Source: a virus
Virus record (IMG/VR): IMGVR_UViG_3300007539_000215
Span: 1-24,478 of that record
Length of the DNA stretch: 24,478 bases
Strand: one strand, 5' to 3'
Of the stretch, positions 8,563 through 19,400 are shown piece by piece; the stretch's first letter is position 1; every line of letters begins with the position of its first letter. Position numbers and translations under genes: made by a program. A model generated the notes under the pieces. The model searched no databases, had not been told where the DNA came from, and saw only the letters and a program-made list of their open reading frames with translations.

Positions 8563-10377
8563 TCAGAATTCGATGACTAGTTTGATATCTTCAATCTGGT
8601 CAGGAGCACGAGTAATTAGACGACGATTCTCGATGTAAATTACTTCTCCAGAGTTATTTTCAACTTCTGGTGTTGCAAGACCAGCAGCAAATGTTGAACC
8701 TAGAAGTGCGCCAGCATATCCAGTATCAACGTTTCCTGATGCAGCAGAAGATTCTCCAGTAACGGCGTTAGAACCATTGCTTTCAAATGCTCTTACCACA
8801 CCTTGATCGGTGTGTGCATCATTAGTTTGGATGTACTTAAGAACACCATCGGTTGTTGAACCGCTATCTAGAGTCCATGAAACAACTGTGCCATAAGCAG
8901 TACCACCAGATACTGTTTGTACAATTTTTTCATCAACGTTATAATCAGCAGAAGCACCAGTAATCTTAAGTGCTTTTAAACCAGATAGTGTATCAGCGAC
9001 TGCATAGGTCGTAGTTCCCCAAGCATAAGGATCCGCAATAATGCCAATACGACGGAAGTCGTTATCTACAGGGAAGTCTCCTTGTCCCTCTGCATATGTA
9101 AGACGGATGTTGGTCATCACACGCTTACCATTTAGTTCTGTCTCATGATCAGAACCATGACCACCTGAAGGAGGCATTACAATTTCCAGTGCGCCAACTG
9201 CATTAGCAGGAGTTGAGACTCCTGTAGTCAATGATTGATTGCTATAAAGGTTTCCGTTGGTAAGAAGAACATTTGCATATGTGTAATCTTGACCACGGCT
9301 AACTACAGATGCTGATGTAATAGTTCCAGAACCATTGGTTACTAGTTCTACCACACCACCAGTGCCATCACCCTTAACAGCAGCATAAAGTGTCTGTGAA
9401 GCAGGAAGAAGACTACCACCATCCTCGACTAGAACAACGTCCAGAGAACCAGCAACTGCTTGACCTTCTACTGTTTGACGTGATGTGTTTGATGGAAGAA
9501 CGATTGGCATGAAGTCTGAAGAAAGGAACTTCAGAACATCATCAGTTGGGATGGTGTACATATACTTCCAGATGTAACCAGCACCAGACTGCTCAGTAAA
9601 GATGCCTGTTGCAGCATCCCATCCAGCACCACCTACTTGTGGTTCAACTGTTGCGTTTTGTCCAGTAGCATTACCAGGACCTTCGCCATTATAGAGACAC
9701 TTGAAAACCTCATATGCTGAGTTCATTACATAGAACTTCGCATCCGAAATGTTCGTTGCTCCAGTTGCAGTTTGCTTACCAATTTGACCACCGCTACCAG
9801 GAGTAGCAGAGTAGTCTGGTTTCCACATATCATACTTGGGGTTAGCAGATAGATCCCAGTTATAACGACGAATGACTGTTCTAGCATATGCGCTTGTGAT
9901 ACGCTTTGCAGCAATCAATTCGTCATAAAGAGAAATCTTTTCTCTCTGGTTATCTAGTGGAAGAGGGGGAATATCCTCAGTAGCGTAACGATATACACCC
10001 GACTTAGCAGTAGCACCTGTGTCAGAACCACCAGAACCACCAGTTCTGCACTTAAGGTCACTACCTAGTGGAGGAGCAGAGTTGGTTCCATTGCTGCCAA
10101 AAACGTCGGTAAGAAGAAGGGCACTATCATAAACAGCAGCAATTGTGGCACGGAAAGGAGTTGAAGCATAAGTTCCAGTATAAACTTCGTTACCAACCGT
10201 AAAAGCAGTAGCGTTTTGTCCGTAAACCTCTAGATATGCTCTCCATGGTTGTGGACGACCAACGAAGAAATACATTCTAGAGCGTTCATCACTCGTATCA
10301 CTTGGACCCTCTTCAAGGGATTCTAGGAATTGCTTCGCGTTAAAAATACGAAACTTATCAGAAATAATAGCAGCCAT
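8563..10377 (-). CDS. 8: Baseplate wedge protein gp8 (604 aa)
   Basis: This protein is recognised as the cyanophage form of T4 gp8, a dimeric baseplate wedge component that binds the periphery of the gp6/gp7/gp10 complex. The N-terminus (MAAIISDKFRIFNAKQFLES), MYFFVGRPQPWRAYLEVYG (about residues 35-53), GVYRYATEDIPPLPLDNQRE (about 125-145) and ITSAYARTVIRRYNWD (about 160-175) are the features I associate with this family. At 604 residues it is much longer than T4 gp8 (334), as is usual in cyanophages; the extra length includes a Gly-rich linker near residue 110, a beta repeat near 365 (VVSRGQDYTYANVLL) and a 'VTGESSAASG' module near 540. The start is supported by the family N-terminus, although no Shine-Dalgarno sequence precedes it; the leader is CA-rich and should be unstructured. 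It is preceded by three overlapping or adjacent late boxes and followed by a strong terminator, so it should be a single-gene unit. Sampled DNA is richer in G+C (48-52% in two 60-base rows) than in neighbouring gp7 (30-42%). Confidence 0.93.
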   Translation of the reverse strand: MAAIISDKFRIFNAKQFLESLEEGPSDTSDERSRMYFFVGRPQPWRAYLEVYGQNATAFTVGNEVYTGTYASTPFRATIAAVYDSALLLTDVFGSNGTNSAPPLGSDLKCRTGGSGGSDTGATAKSGVYRYATEDIPPLPLDNQREKISLYDELIAAKRITSAYARTVIRRYNWDLSANPKYDMWKPDYSATPGSGGQIGKQTATGATNISDAKFYVMNSAYEVFKCLYNGEGPGNATGQNATVEPQVGGAGWDAATGIFTEQSGAGYIWKYMYTIPTDDVLKFLSSDFMPIVLPSNTSRQTVEGQAVAGSLDVVLVEDGGSLLPASQTLYAAVKGDGTGGVVELVTNGSGTITSASVVSRGQDYTYANVLLTNGNLYSNQSLTTGVSTPANAVGALEIVMPPSGGHGSDHETELNGKRVMTNIRLTYAEGQGDFPVDNDFRRIGIIADPYAWGTTTYAVADTLSGLKALKITGASADYNVDEKIVQTVSGGTAYGTVVSWTLDSGSTTDGVLKYIQTNDAHTDQGVVRAFESNGSNAVTGESSAASGNVDTGYAGALLGSTFAAGLATPEVENNSGEVIYIENRRLITRAPDQIEDIKLVIEF

Positions 10378-10414
10378 GGGTTTCTTGTTCCGACGTTGTT
10401 GTTTGTGCCTGAGT

Positions 10415-10440
10415 TATTTATATTTATAGCAATATTTATG
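10415..10440 (-). promoter_or_regulatory. Cluster of three late promoter boxes upstream of gp8
   Basis: On the minus strand there are three exact NATAAATA matches: CATAAATA (10440-10433), TATAAATA (10428-10421) and TATAAATA (10422-10415). The last two overlap by two bases. TATAAATA is the canonical T4 late box recognised by gp55-type sigma factors. The first box contains the TAA stop codon of the gp7-like gene. The nearest box is about 38 bases from the gp8 ATG, giving a leader of roughly 30 bases. Confidence 0.85.
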
Positions 10441-13400
10441 ATATTGCAAATGGGACTAACTCGTGTCCGATTGCGATGGTATTTGGACCTCTTGTTAAAG
10501 TGCATCCTGTAAATGAGGTTTGTGTTTTTCCAGTATATTGGATAACAGCACCTGCACTAGTAAACAAATGTCCTTCTGTTGGGAAATAAGTAGTATCCTG
10601 TGCGTTAATGGTCGCTCCAATAGTTCCTGTTGAAGAACTAATGGTGACGGGATTCTGACTTGAAGGATTGACTAGATTGAAGAGATCTCCAGTTTTTGTG
10701 TAACTGGAATGTTTTCTATCGCTAAAGTCTCCAATTGTTAGAGTTGCAAAATAGACATCCATTTGCTCAATTGTGTATTCGGATACATCTGCATATCCAC
10801 CATCATATCCAAGATCAAACGTTCCAATTGTTGGACCTAGTTTAGCAACACTTAATGCACTAGAAATAAATTTACTATACAATCCTTCAACTTTATTTCT
10901 AAATTTGATGGTAGTACCATCTCTCTTATCAACAACAAACTCGATAAGTGTTACGGATCCAGTTCTGGTAGGAATTGGATTTGGAATAATAAAATCTTCA
11001 ACAAAGTAATCTACACCACCACTATTAGGTGGCATTAGAGTTACTTCGAGAACTCTTTGTGGATCTAAAGCAGTTGGAGAAACAATTTGATTATATCTTA
11101 AAGTTTCTGATGTATTTGAAACAAATCCCCCTTGTACTGTTGCAATCTGAGATTCAGACTCAACAGCAACAACACCACCGAACGCAACAGATACTGGATC
11201 AGGAATCTGTCTCAGATAAGCTCCAGCAGCCCAAAACTGAGGAATTGTGCCATTTTGACCTCTTTCGATATACAAGAAACGATCACTAAACTTAAGTGAA
11301 TACTTAATAACTTCGTTTCCAATCAACAAGTAACCAGTATTTTTGAATTTGCTTGTATCTGCAATATAAAGGATGGTATCCAATGGATCCAAATCCACTT
11401 GTAGATAAGCAGCAACCTCATAGAAGTTGATGTTAGACAACGCATCATTAGGAATTAGGTTCTGCAGAGTTGTTGTAATTTGTCTATTAGCAGAAACTAG
11501 AGTATTTGATACAATACCTTCAATAGTACATGTTACATAAGTTGGTTCGGAGAATACATCGATTAATTCAACATCTTCCGCAAAAGTGTTATATGTTGTT
11601 ACACGCTTTACATCAATATCATTAATTGTATTTTGCCTTTCTAATTGTAGCTCAATTTGAATTTCTCTATCACTAGCATATTGTGCCGAAATAATAGAAG
11701 ATTCGATAACAACTTCAGACAATCCAGCATCACTAATCAAATCAATAGTTGCGGAAACAACCATGTTGAATCCATTGACATATGGATTAACACCAATATT
11801 AACTAGTGATACACCGATATCTCTTTCTGTTAAGATATCATATCTTCGTGAAACAACAATTTTTGGTTCCTGTGTATATCCAGATCCAGCATCGACTAAA
11901 TCAACACTGATAACCTGACCCTTATGCACTAAAACATTCGCACGAGCTCCACCTCCATTTCCATCTCGTGGAATAAAATTCAATACAGGTGGGGTAAAAT
12001 ACTGATATGCAGTCGGTTGAGTGATTGGGTCATAACTGCGCTGGTTCCATTCAAGTCTTTCAATTTTTCCAGTTGGAATTTTATTACCATTTGCGTCTTT
12101 TAGAAATTCACCCGTGTTTTGATCAACCTGATATTCTAAAATAGCAACAACGGAGAGACCTTCACCTCTAGTAACACCAGTATAAGTTTCAACTTCTACG
12201 GCACCATAGATATCATCTGTTAACTGTTCTCCAGATCTTCCATCTTTACTTGTTACATCAATTGGTAAAAGTTTAATGGATCTAAATTTATCCTCACCTT
12301 CTACACGAATTTTATCTCCATTTGCCAGTGATACAAATGGGTTTCTATACGCTTTTCCGTAAGAAGTTCCAGACCAAAGAGCAGTTTCGTCGGAAAGAAT
12401 TTTTCTTCCCACATCATCCGTTCTATAAGTTAAAGTTGCACTGGAAATATCAGATTGTGGAATCGTATATGAGATGTTATAGAATCCTTTAACTGCAAAA
12501 ATAAGATCTAAAGTATTATCGATTTCTGCATTCTGACCTTTGATAGTAAATTTAATATTTGATCCATTTCTTACAGGCGATCTTAGTTCTCCAATAATAT
12601 TGTATGTTCCGTCTGCTTTTAATTGTAGGATATCAATTGGCAAACCAATCTTTTCTCCCATCCAGCTATAAGAAGTTAGATTATTGATAGATGATGATGA
12701 TGATGCGGTTAGATCCAAAGTTCCACGAGCAAAATACTTATCTGGAGCAAAATCGTAAATATTAAGAATCTGTCCGACATCTCTACCATAAAGATAACGA
12801 ATATCGATATTCATTTCTTTCTGGATAGGAACATTAAAGTAAATATTAGGTCCAGATATTGTATAAGAATAGTCTTTACGCTGTAAAATACCATCTAAGA
12901 AAACATAAACATTATCTTCTGCTTCAATATTTTGAACTGTGTTGTCTTGAACATCTAGAATTAAGAATGGACCATTTCTGACACCATCTACTAATTCATA
13001 ATCAATAGTCAATCTCTTGTAGTTTCCTACACCAATACCGAATACTTTTTCTACAGCAGTTGGTTCTCCAATTGTTTTTGCACCAAGATCTTGATCCCAA
13101 ATAGGAGCAACATCAAATTTCAAAACATTAGGAATTGTAGTTCTATCAATAAAGTATGAATCAAATAATGGGTATGATTCTGTAAACTTAGGTCTTTGTA
13201 AGACAGCATTCAGTGTCAGGAATAGATTCTCGTCCTTTTCTGTATTAACTGGATTTCCATCTTCCCAGTAAAGTTCGAATTGTTTTGTTTCACCATCAAT
13301 ATAATCAGGAAGGGTTTGTTCTACCAGATTGGAATTTAGTAGATCATCCATATTATTGTATAGTGAATCTACAGAAGAAACTACATCTGAACATTCTTGT

Positions 13401-16400
13401 CCAATCAATAAAGGATCGCCAATAATATTGTAATTAGAATAAGTTGGAGTTTGTGACCAATATCCAGACTTGTTTTCGTTATTTTGTACAACTTCGATTA
13501 GTCCCTTTCCTTCGGTTAAAATTGTATTAACAATATCATTAAAGGTGTTTAAAGTAGATTCTACTTCAGCACAAACTGGGAAGATATTATCCACCAAAAC
13601 ATTTGGATCACTGATAGGACTAATGTTTGTGTAAGTTCCGTTTGGCAATGAATTTCTCATTGCAGCAACCATTAAGTTCTTGGCATATTCATAAGTTGCT
13701 AAAGTCTCTGTAAGTTCATTATCAATGAAACCTAATTGATTGCCAATATAATAAAGTTGTGCAAATTCAACTACTTTTGCATTTCCGCCAAAACGGAGGT
13801 GATATACATAAGCATCAATTAAATAACCAAGATCTCTCTGACACTTTGTTTGAATTGCATATGTTCCACCAGCAGCAAATTGATCTGCTGCAAAAGAAAT
13901 ACTGGTGACAGTATATGAATAACTTCCTTCATTTTTTATTCTGACACTAGTGATTCTTCCTTCAGAGTCAGTAGTTGTTTCTGCATCTGGAATAAATTGT
14001 CCAGCACCAGAAACCGATAGAGTTGGAACAGGGTTCTTAATATATCCATAACCACCATCTACAATATCAAAGGTGGTGAATCTCTTGATTAAACAAGTTG
14101 CATCTAATGTTGTATCTGGATTTCCCCCAATTCCTCTAATATAAACTACCTCTCCTCCAGGTACGAATCCACTTCCTCCTTCCGTAATCCATACCGAAGA
14201 AATTCTCTTGCCCAAAACAATCTCAGCAGTTGCTGAAGTGCCAGATGCTGGTGGAGCAATGCTAATATATTTGTTTGAGAAGGATTCTTGCTCTACTTGC
14301 TGTCCATTAATAGTGACAAATCTATTTCCAATTGTATAACCACTAATGGTAATACTTGTAACAACATCTCCTGTGAGAACAGCAGTTGCTTCTAATCCAT
14401 ACATATCTCCACCCAAAGTCACCTCTGGTGCAGAAGTATATCCAGATCCACCATCTGTAATATTAATAGATTTAATGTATCCATTAATTTCCAAATCAGC
14501 AGAAAGTTCTGTAGCAAATCCTACTTGATTGGAAGGACTTACAATTGTGTTTTCTGAAGGGAAAACATATAGAGTTGGTGATTCTTCATAACCATCACCA
14601 GCATCTAAAATATCAACACCACCAGGATCCATAGTTCTCAATGTGTTGACATTGATTACTGCACTTTGTCTAGTTGCGTTTGGATCTTCCCAATTTAGTC
14701 CTGGGTAGTTTGCTTTCGCCCACCCGATAGATTCTTCTTGAATATATGCTTTGTTTACATTAATCAAATTAGATGCATCGTAATATGTTCCACTATTGAT
14801 TCCACTTAAGTAGAAAGTTGCCTGGTCAGATCCAGAGAATGAAGGGGGAGTTGTTACGATATCTCCTGGTTCTACAATAAATGTATCTCCTGGTTGTACG
14901 GCTGCTGTGCTGGTTGGGATAGTGGTATTACCAGATGTGCTTCCTGATATGAACGTGGTTCCAGCTGGCGCTCCGCCACCACCACCAGAGTTTGCTAATG
15001 CAAAATTAGAAAGAGTTACTTGAGTAGAACTGTCGATTGATACAATTCTAGTTCCTTCTGGATATGCTCTACCAGAACTTACATACATTCCAACAGCAAT
15101 ATTTTCAGTATCACTTACATTCATTGTAAATGATCCTTGAATATAAGTTACACCAGTATCAATGTAATCCCAGTTCCTAATTGCTAGTTTTGCAAGTCTT
15201 GCAGCATATGCAAAAATGCCGAGGGATTCTGCTCTGTAATTTCTAATGTATAGGTAGTCAGTTCCAGATTCAAATAGAGAAATGTAATTGGTAGTTTTTA
15301 CGTTACCACCAAATCTAATATCATGCTGAATTGCATCTAAAATAGAACGAATATTATCTTGATAATCGTCTTTCTTTGTGCTCCAATCTAGATTTGGATA
15401 ATTTGCAATACCATATCCAATTGCTTCTTCAATAATAAATTCAACGTTTCTTTCAATTTGATTGGCAGCATCAATCCATCTTCCATTTCTCTGGAAGATG
15501 TTTCTAATTTTTCTAAGGTACTTATTATTATATTGATCATCCTTAAATGCAAAATACTTTCCATATAAGGTCACACCACCATATGTTGATGTTTCACCTC
15601 CTTCGCCAGTTAATTTAGATCCAGGACCCAATGGTGGAGCAGAGAATATAATTTTATCTTGATTAATTGTATATGCTGCTCCAGGTTCTTGAAGGACACC
15701 ATCTAAAGTAAGAATTAGATTTTTGTCCTTAGATGGGAAGAATGCAAAATCTTTATCATCTCTAAGTTGGAATGTTGTAGATCCTTGTAATTTTCCATCA
15801 GTATCATAGTATCCGTCAAATGGATTCTTAAACCACCATGGTCTGCCATCAGCAATAGTAGCATCATAGAATCCAGGAGTCATATTATAAATTCTGAATT
15901 CAAATGCCCTAACTTCATTAAAGTTAAACTCACTAGTAGCAGCTGTTCCTACACCTTTTCTAATTCTTTGATTTTCTACTCTTTGAATAGACTGAGTAAT
16001 AACCTTAGTAGTGTTTTCAACTGTAATTCTGTTTTTGTCTGGATCCCATAATTGAATAACACTGAAATGAGAAGTCTTTGGTGCTTCAGTGGGCATTTCT
16101 GCTGCAGCATCAACTTCAATATCAACTTGACCAAACAATTTAAATCCAGCTGGGTGTGTAGTTGATTTAATCAACTCTCTCCATTGATCAATTGGAGTCT
16201 TAGACTTTACAACATACGAATAATCTTGATAGAAGAAACTATCTGTAATCTTTTGATTGGATACACCAAGTTTTCCTCTATCCGAAGTATAATAACCTAG
16301 GTTATCATAAAAACTTCTAATGTCGGAATTAAAACCTGTTACAAAGATAGAAGAGACAATACCATTTACTGGATTTAAAGCAGATTGAATTTGAACATTC

Positions 16401-19400
16401 TCTCTGAGAATACCTTGAACTTTTTCTAATTTTAAAATATTAGACCCAAATCTCCATTCGGAAACAACACCTCTTGAGACTTCGATATTGTTTATTTTTT
16501 GTATTACTACTTCGCCCTTTTTAAAATTGCCATTGTAATCTTTTAGAGCAATAGCATAATTTGATTTAAACTCTGATAATACAGTTCTATCAGAATGGAA
16601 AGAAGCTCCGTTGTTGCTAATAGTTACACTCTTAGGAACTCCAATAGTTTCACTCAAAGCGTAAGCTTCAACTTCCCCTTCTACAATTTTAATAGTTGGT
16701 GCATAGGTATATCCTTTACCACGAGAAACTACATTAATTGCAAAAAGTTCTCCTTCTCTAACAATAGCATCAAAAGTAGCATCAGAACCATCGGCATCAA
16801 TAATAACAATTTTTGGATTTACATAATTTGATCCTTTATTGTCAATTCTTACTCCATTAATTGTTTTCGTTGCTTCATCAAATAAAACATTAGCAGATGC
16901 TCTGAAATTTTCATTTGGATCAACACCAACAATAACGGGGACTTTTTTGTAATTTAATCCAAGATTTACAATCCTAGCAGTATTAATTTCTCCAACTGCA
17001 AATTGTCCAGTGGTGGTATATGTAATATCACCAGATCCATCCCATAGAGGTTCTTTTGTAAGATCATATACAAATCTGGTTGGAGTTACATATGATACTT
17101 TTTTTGAACCTTGTAGAGGATCTGTAACGATTTTAAAGTATGATCCATCAGACTCTACAACATTCTTCTTATCAAAATAATAGAAATTAGCAAAATCTGT
17201 TCCTCTCTTTGTTTGATAATCATTGTCAGATAGTCTTGATCCAAATCCAAATTTTAAGTCAGTGAAAGAACCCAAATTGCCAGGAAGTACCGCAGATTCT
17301 TTCTTTTCTACTGTAATAAGATTATAATTCCTACTAGGACTTACATCAAAATATGTTCCAGTCAAGGATGAGTGTGATGTATCAAAAACGTACTTATAGT
17401 ATTCCTGAAGATCAATATTTGGATTTGGAGTAAAGGTTACGTTGTCTTCAGAGAATTCGAATTTATACGTTACTTCTTCAGCAGACTTAACAGAAACCAA
17501 TCTTGCTGGTGTGCTGCTATCAAAGAAACTAGAACTCAACTTTAAACTATTTGCATTTGTATTAAGAGTTGAGTAATCATAGACAACTACAACTTTTTGA
17601 GTATCTGGATCATACGATTGAATATATCCAGAACGCAATCCAGAGAATATTTGATAGTTTTGATCAAAGTTATATTGTGGTTTATAAAGAACAACTTCCT
17701 GTCCGTTATAGTGATCACTATCCTGTGTTCCTTCTTTTGCTCTCTCAACAAATAAGGTATTACCAGAAATAGAAGCAATTTTTAAAATTTCATTTCCAAC
17801 TTGAATCAAATCATTGAAAGCGAATGAACTTGCATTTTCCACAACTAAAGAAGTTGAACCAGCAGCAAAACCCACATGGTCAACATATATTGCCAGTCTT
17901 TGTGTGCTTGTAGACGCACCGCTTCTTACTAGACTTTCGTCATCTACACCCAAGTAATCTGCTTTCTTATATCCTGTTCCCCCAGTCTCTAAAGTTACAG
18001 AAGAAATAACTCCAGAATCAGAAACTACAATAAGAGCAGTAGCACCAGTACCAGAACCACCTGTTAGTGGAACGTTCGAATAAGTTCCTGGTGTGTAATC
18101 TGCACCACCATTTAAAATTTGATATCTTCCAATACCAGTGAAATCAATAGTAGTGCTTGCTTTTGGTGGTAATAGAACTGCTTCTTGATATAGTCTCTTG
18201 CGTAGATAATAAGTTTTTGTTTTGATAGTGTCGTCTGGATTTATGCTAATATCAACGCTATCGCCAATTCCAAGACCATGTTCATCCAAAGTTTCAATCA
18301 ACACAACACTTTGGTTTACATCAAATGGTTCTAAGTTATCACTGAGAGACGTTAGACGTACAATTTTTGTTCCTGAAGTATTGAACAAATTACTTGATTG
18401 TATAAAGTAATTATCATCAACAATCCATGTTCCTTCTGTAACTTTAATCTGAACAATGTTCTGAGAGACAGTTCCTTCCAATACTTCTGCTTTTGCGATT
18501 GGAAGGTTAATACCATCCGTCAAAGATAAAATAGCACCTTTTGTATATGAACTTCTTTGATCAAGTAAAACAGAGAAAGTTTTAATATCTGCAGAAAAAG
18601 TTCCTGTATTATCAAAAGTTCCTACAACATCTTTAAGAACAATCAAACTATCATTTCTAACAGTTCCAACAATAGTACCAGAAGCACTGGATGATGGTTG
18701 CCTTAGAATATCATCTGCAAAAAGATATGCACTCTGAATTGTTTGAAGTTTTACTACTTTGCTCTCTTTTGATTCTAAGTAATTTACATCTCTTCCTTTC
18801 ACCGAAGAAATAATAGCTTCTACTTCAGATCCTTCTGTTCCAACATTGCTAAAATAGAAATTTGAATTGACTGAAAAGTTATTGGAAGATGAAACAATCT
18901 CAATCTCGTCAACATTTCCAGAATTTACTTCTGAGATAAAAGCAGAAACTCCACCACCATTACCTTGCATTCCAGGAACAAAATATTTTTTAGAGTTCTT
19001 TGGAATATCATTTTGATTGATATCTGAGTTATAATTACTATCTACTGGAAGTGAATAGAAATTTTCTCCAATAATATATGGATACTTTGGAACTTGATTA
19101 CTATCAATTGTCAAAAAGTAAGCATATGTTCCTTTCGGAAAGTCTGGAGTAACACAGTATCTTCCATTATTTTGATCAAGAGTTCCAGATTTGTGTGTAT
19201 AAGTATAATCATTTACAAATGATCCAAGTGGATACTTACTTGTAGATGGACCATTAGAACGACTTCCATTTAAAGAATAACTAGAAGTCATTCTGATAAT
19301 TGAAGACTGAGGATCTAATGGATCGCTATATGCAAATGGTCCATAGATTGGATTGCCATCATAAGCGAATCCCAAAATTGGCGAATGAACTTTGGTTGCT

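Noticed and set aside
9726-9914. Minus-strand frame of 62 codons inside gp8
   Set aside because: It overlaps gp8 in another frame where gp8 shows family-specific sequence.
10323-10505. Opposed short frames on both strands around the gp7/gp8 boundary
   Set aside because: They cross the late promoter cluster and the starts and ends of two confident genes; low-complexity translations (Asn/Ile-rich) reflect the AT-rich promoter.
11029-11289. Plus-strand open frame of 86 codons, Gln/Leu-rich
   Set aside because: It lies fully antisense within the gp7-like gene, which is continuous here and carries recognisable modules.
12690-12712. GAT trinucleotide repeat (plus strand), candidate microsatellite
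   Set aside because: It encodes a short Ser run in a linker of the gp7-like protein; it is only about five units and needs no special explanation.
14960-14995. Local G+C-rich patch in gp7-like gene, possible insertion boundary
   Set aside because: It simply encodes a poly-Gly/Ala/Pro linker; no flanking repeats or frame change mark a transfer.
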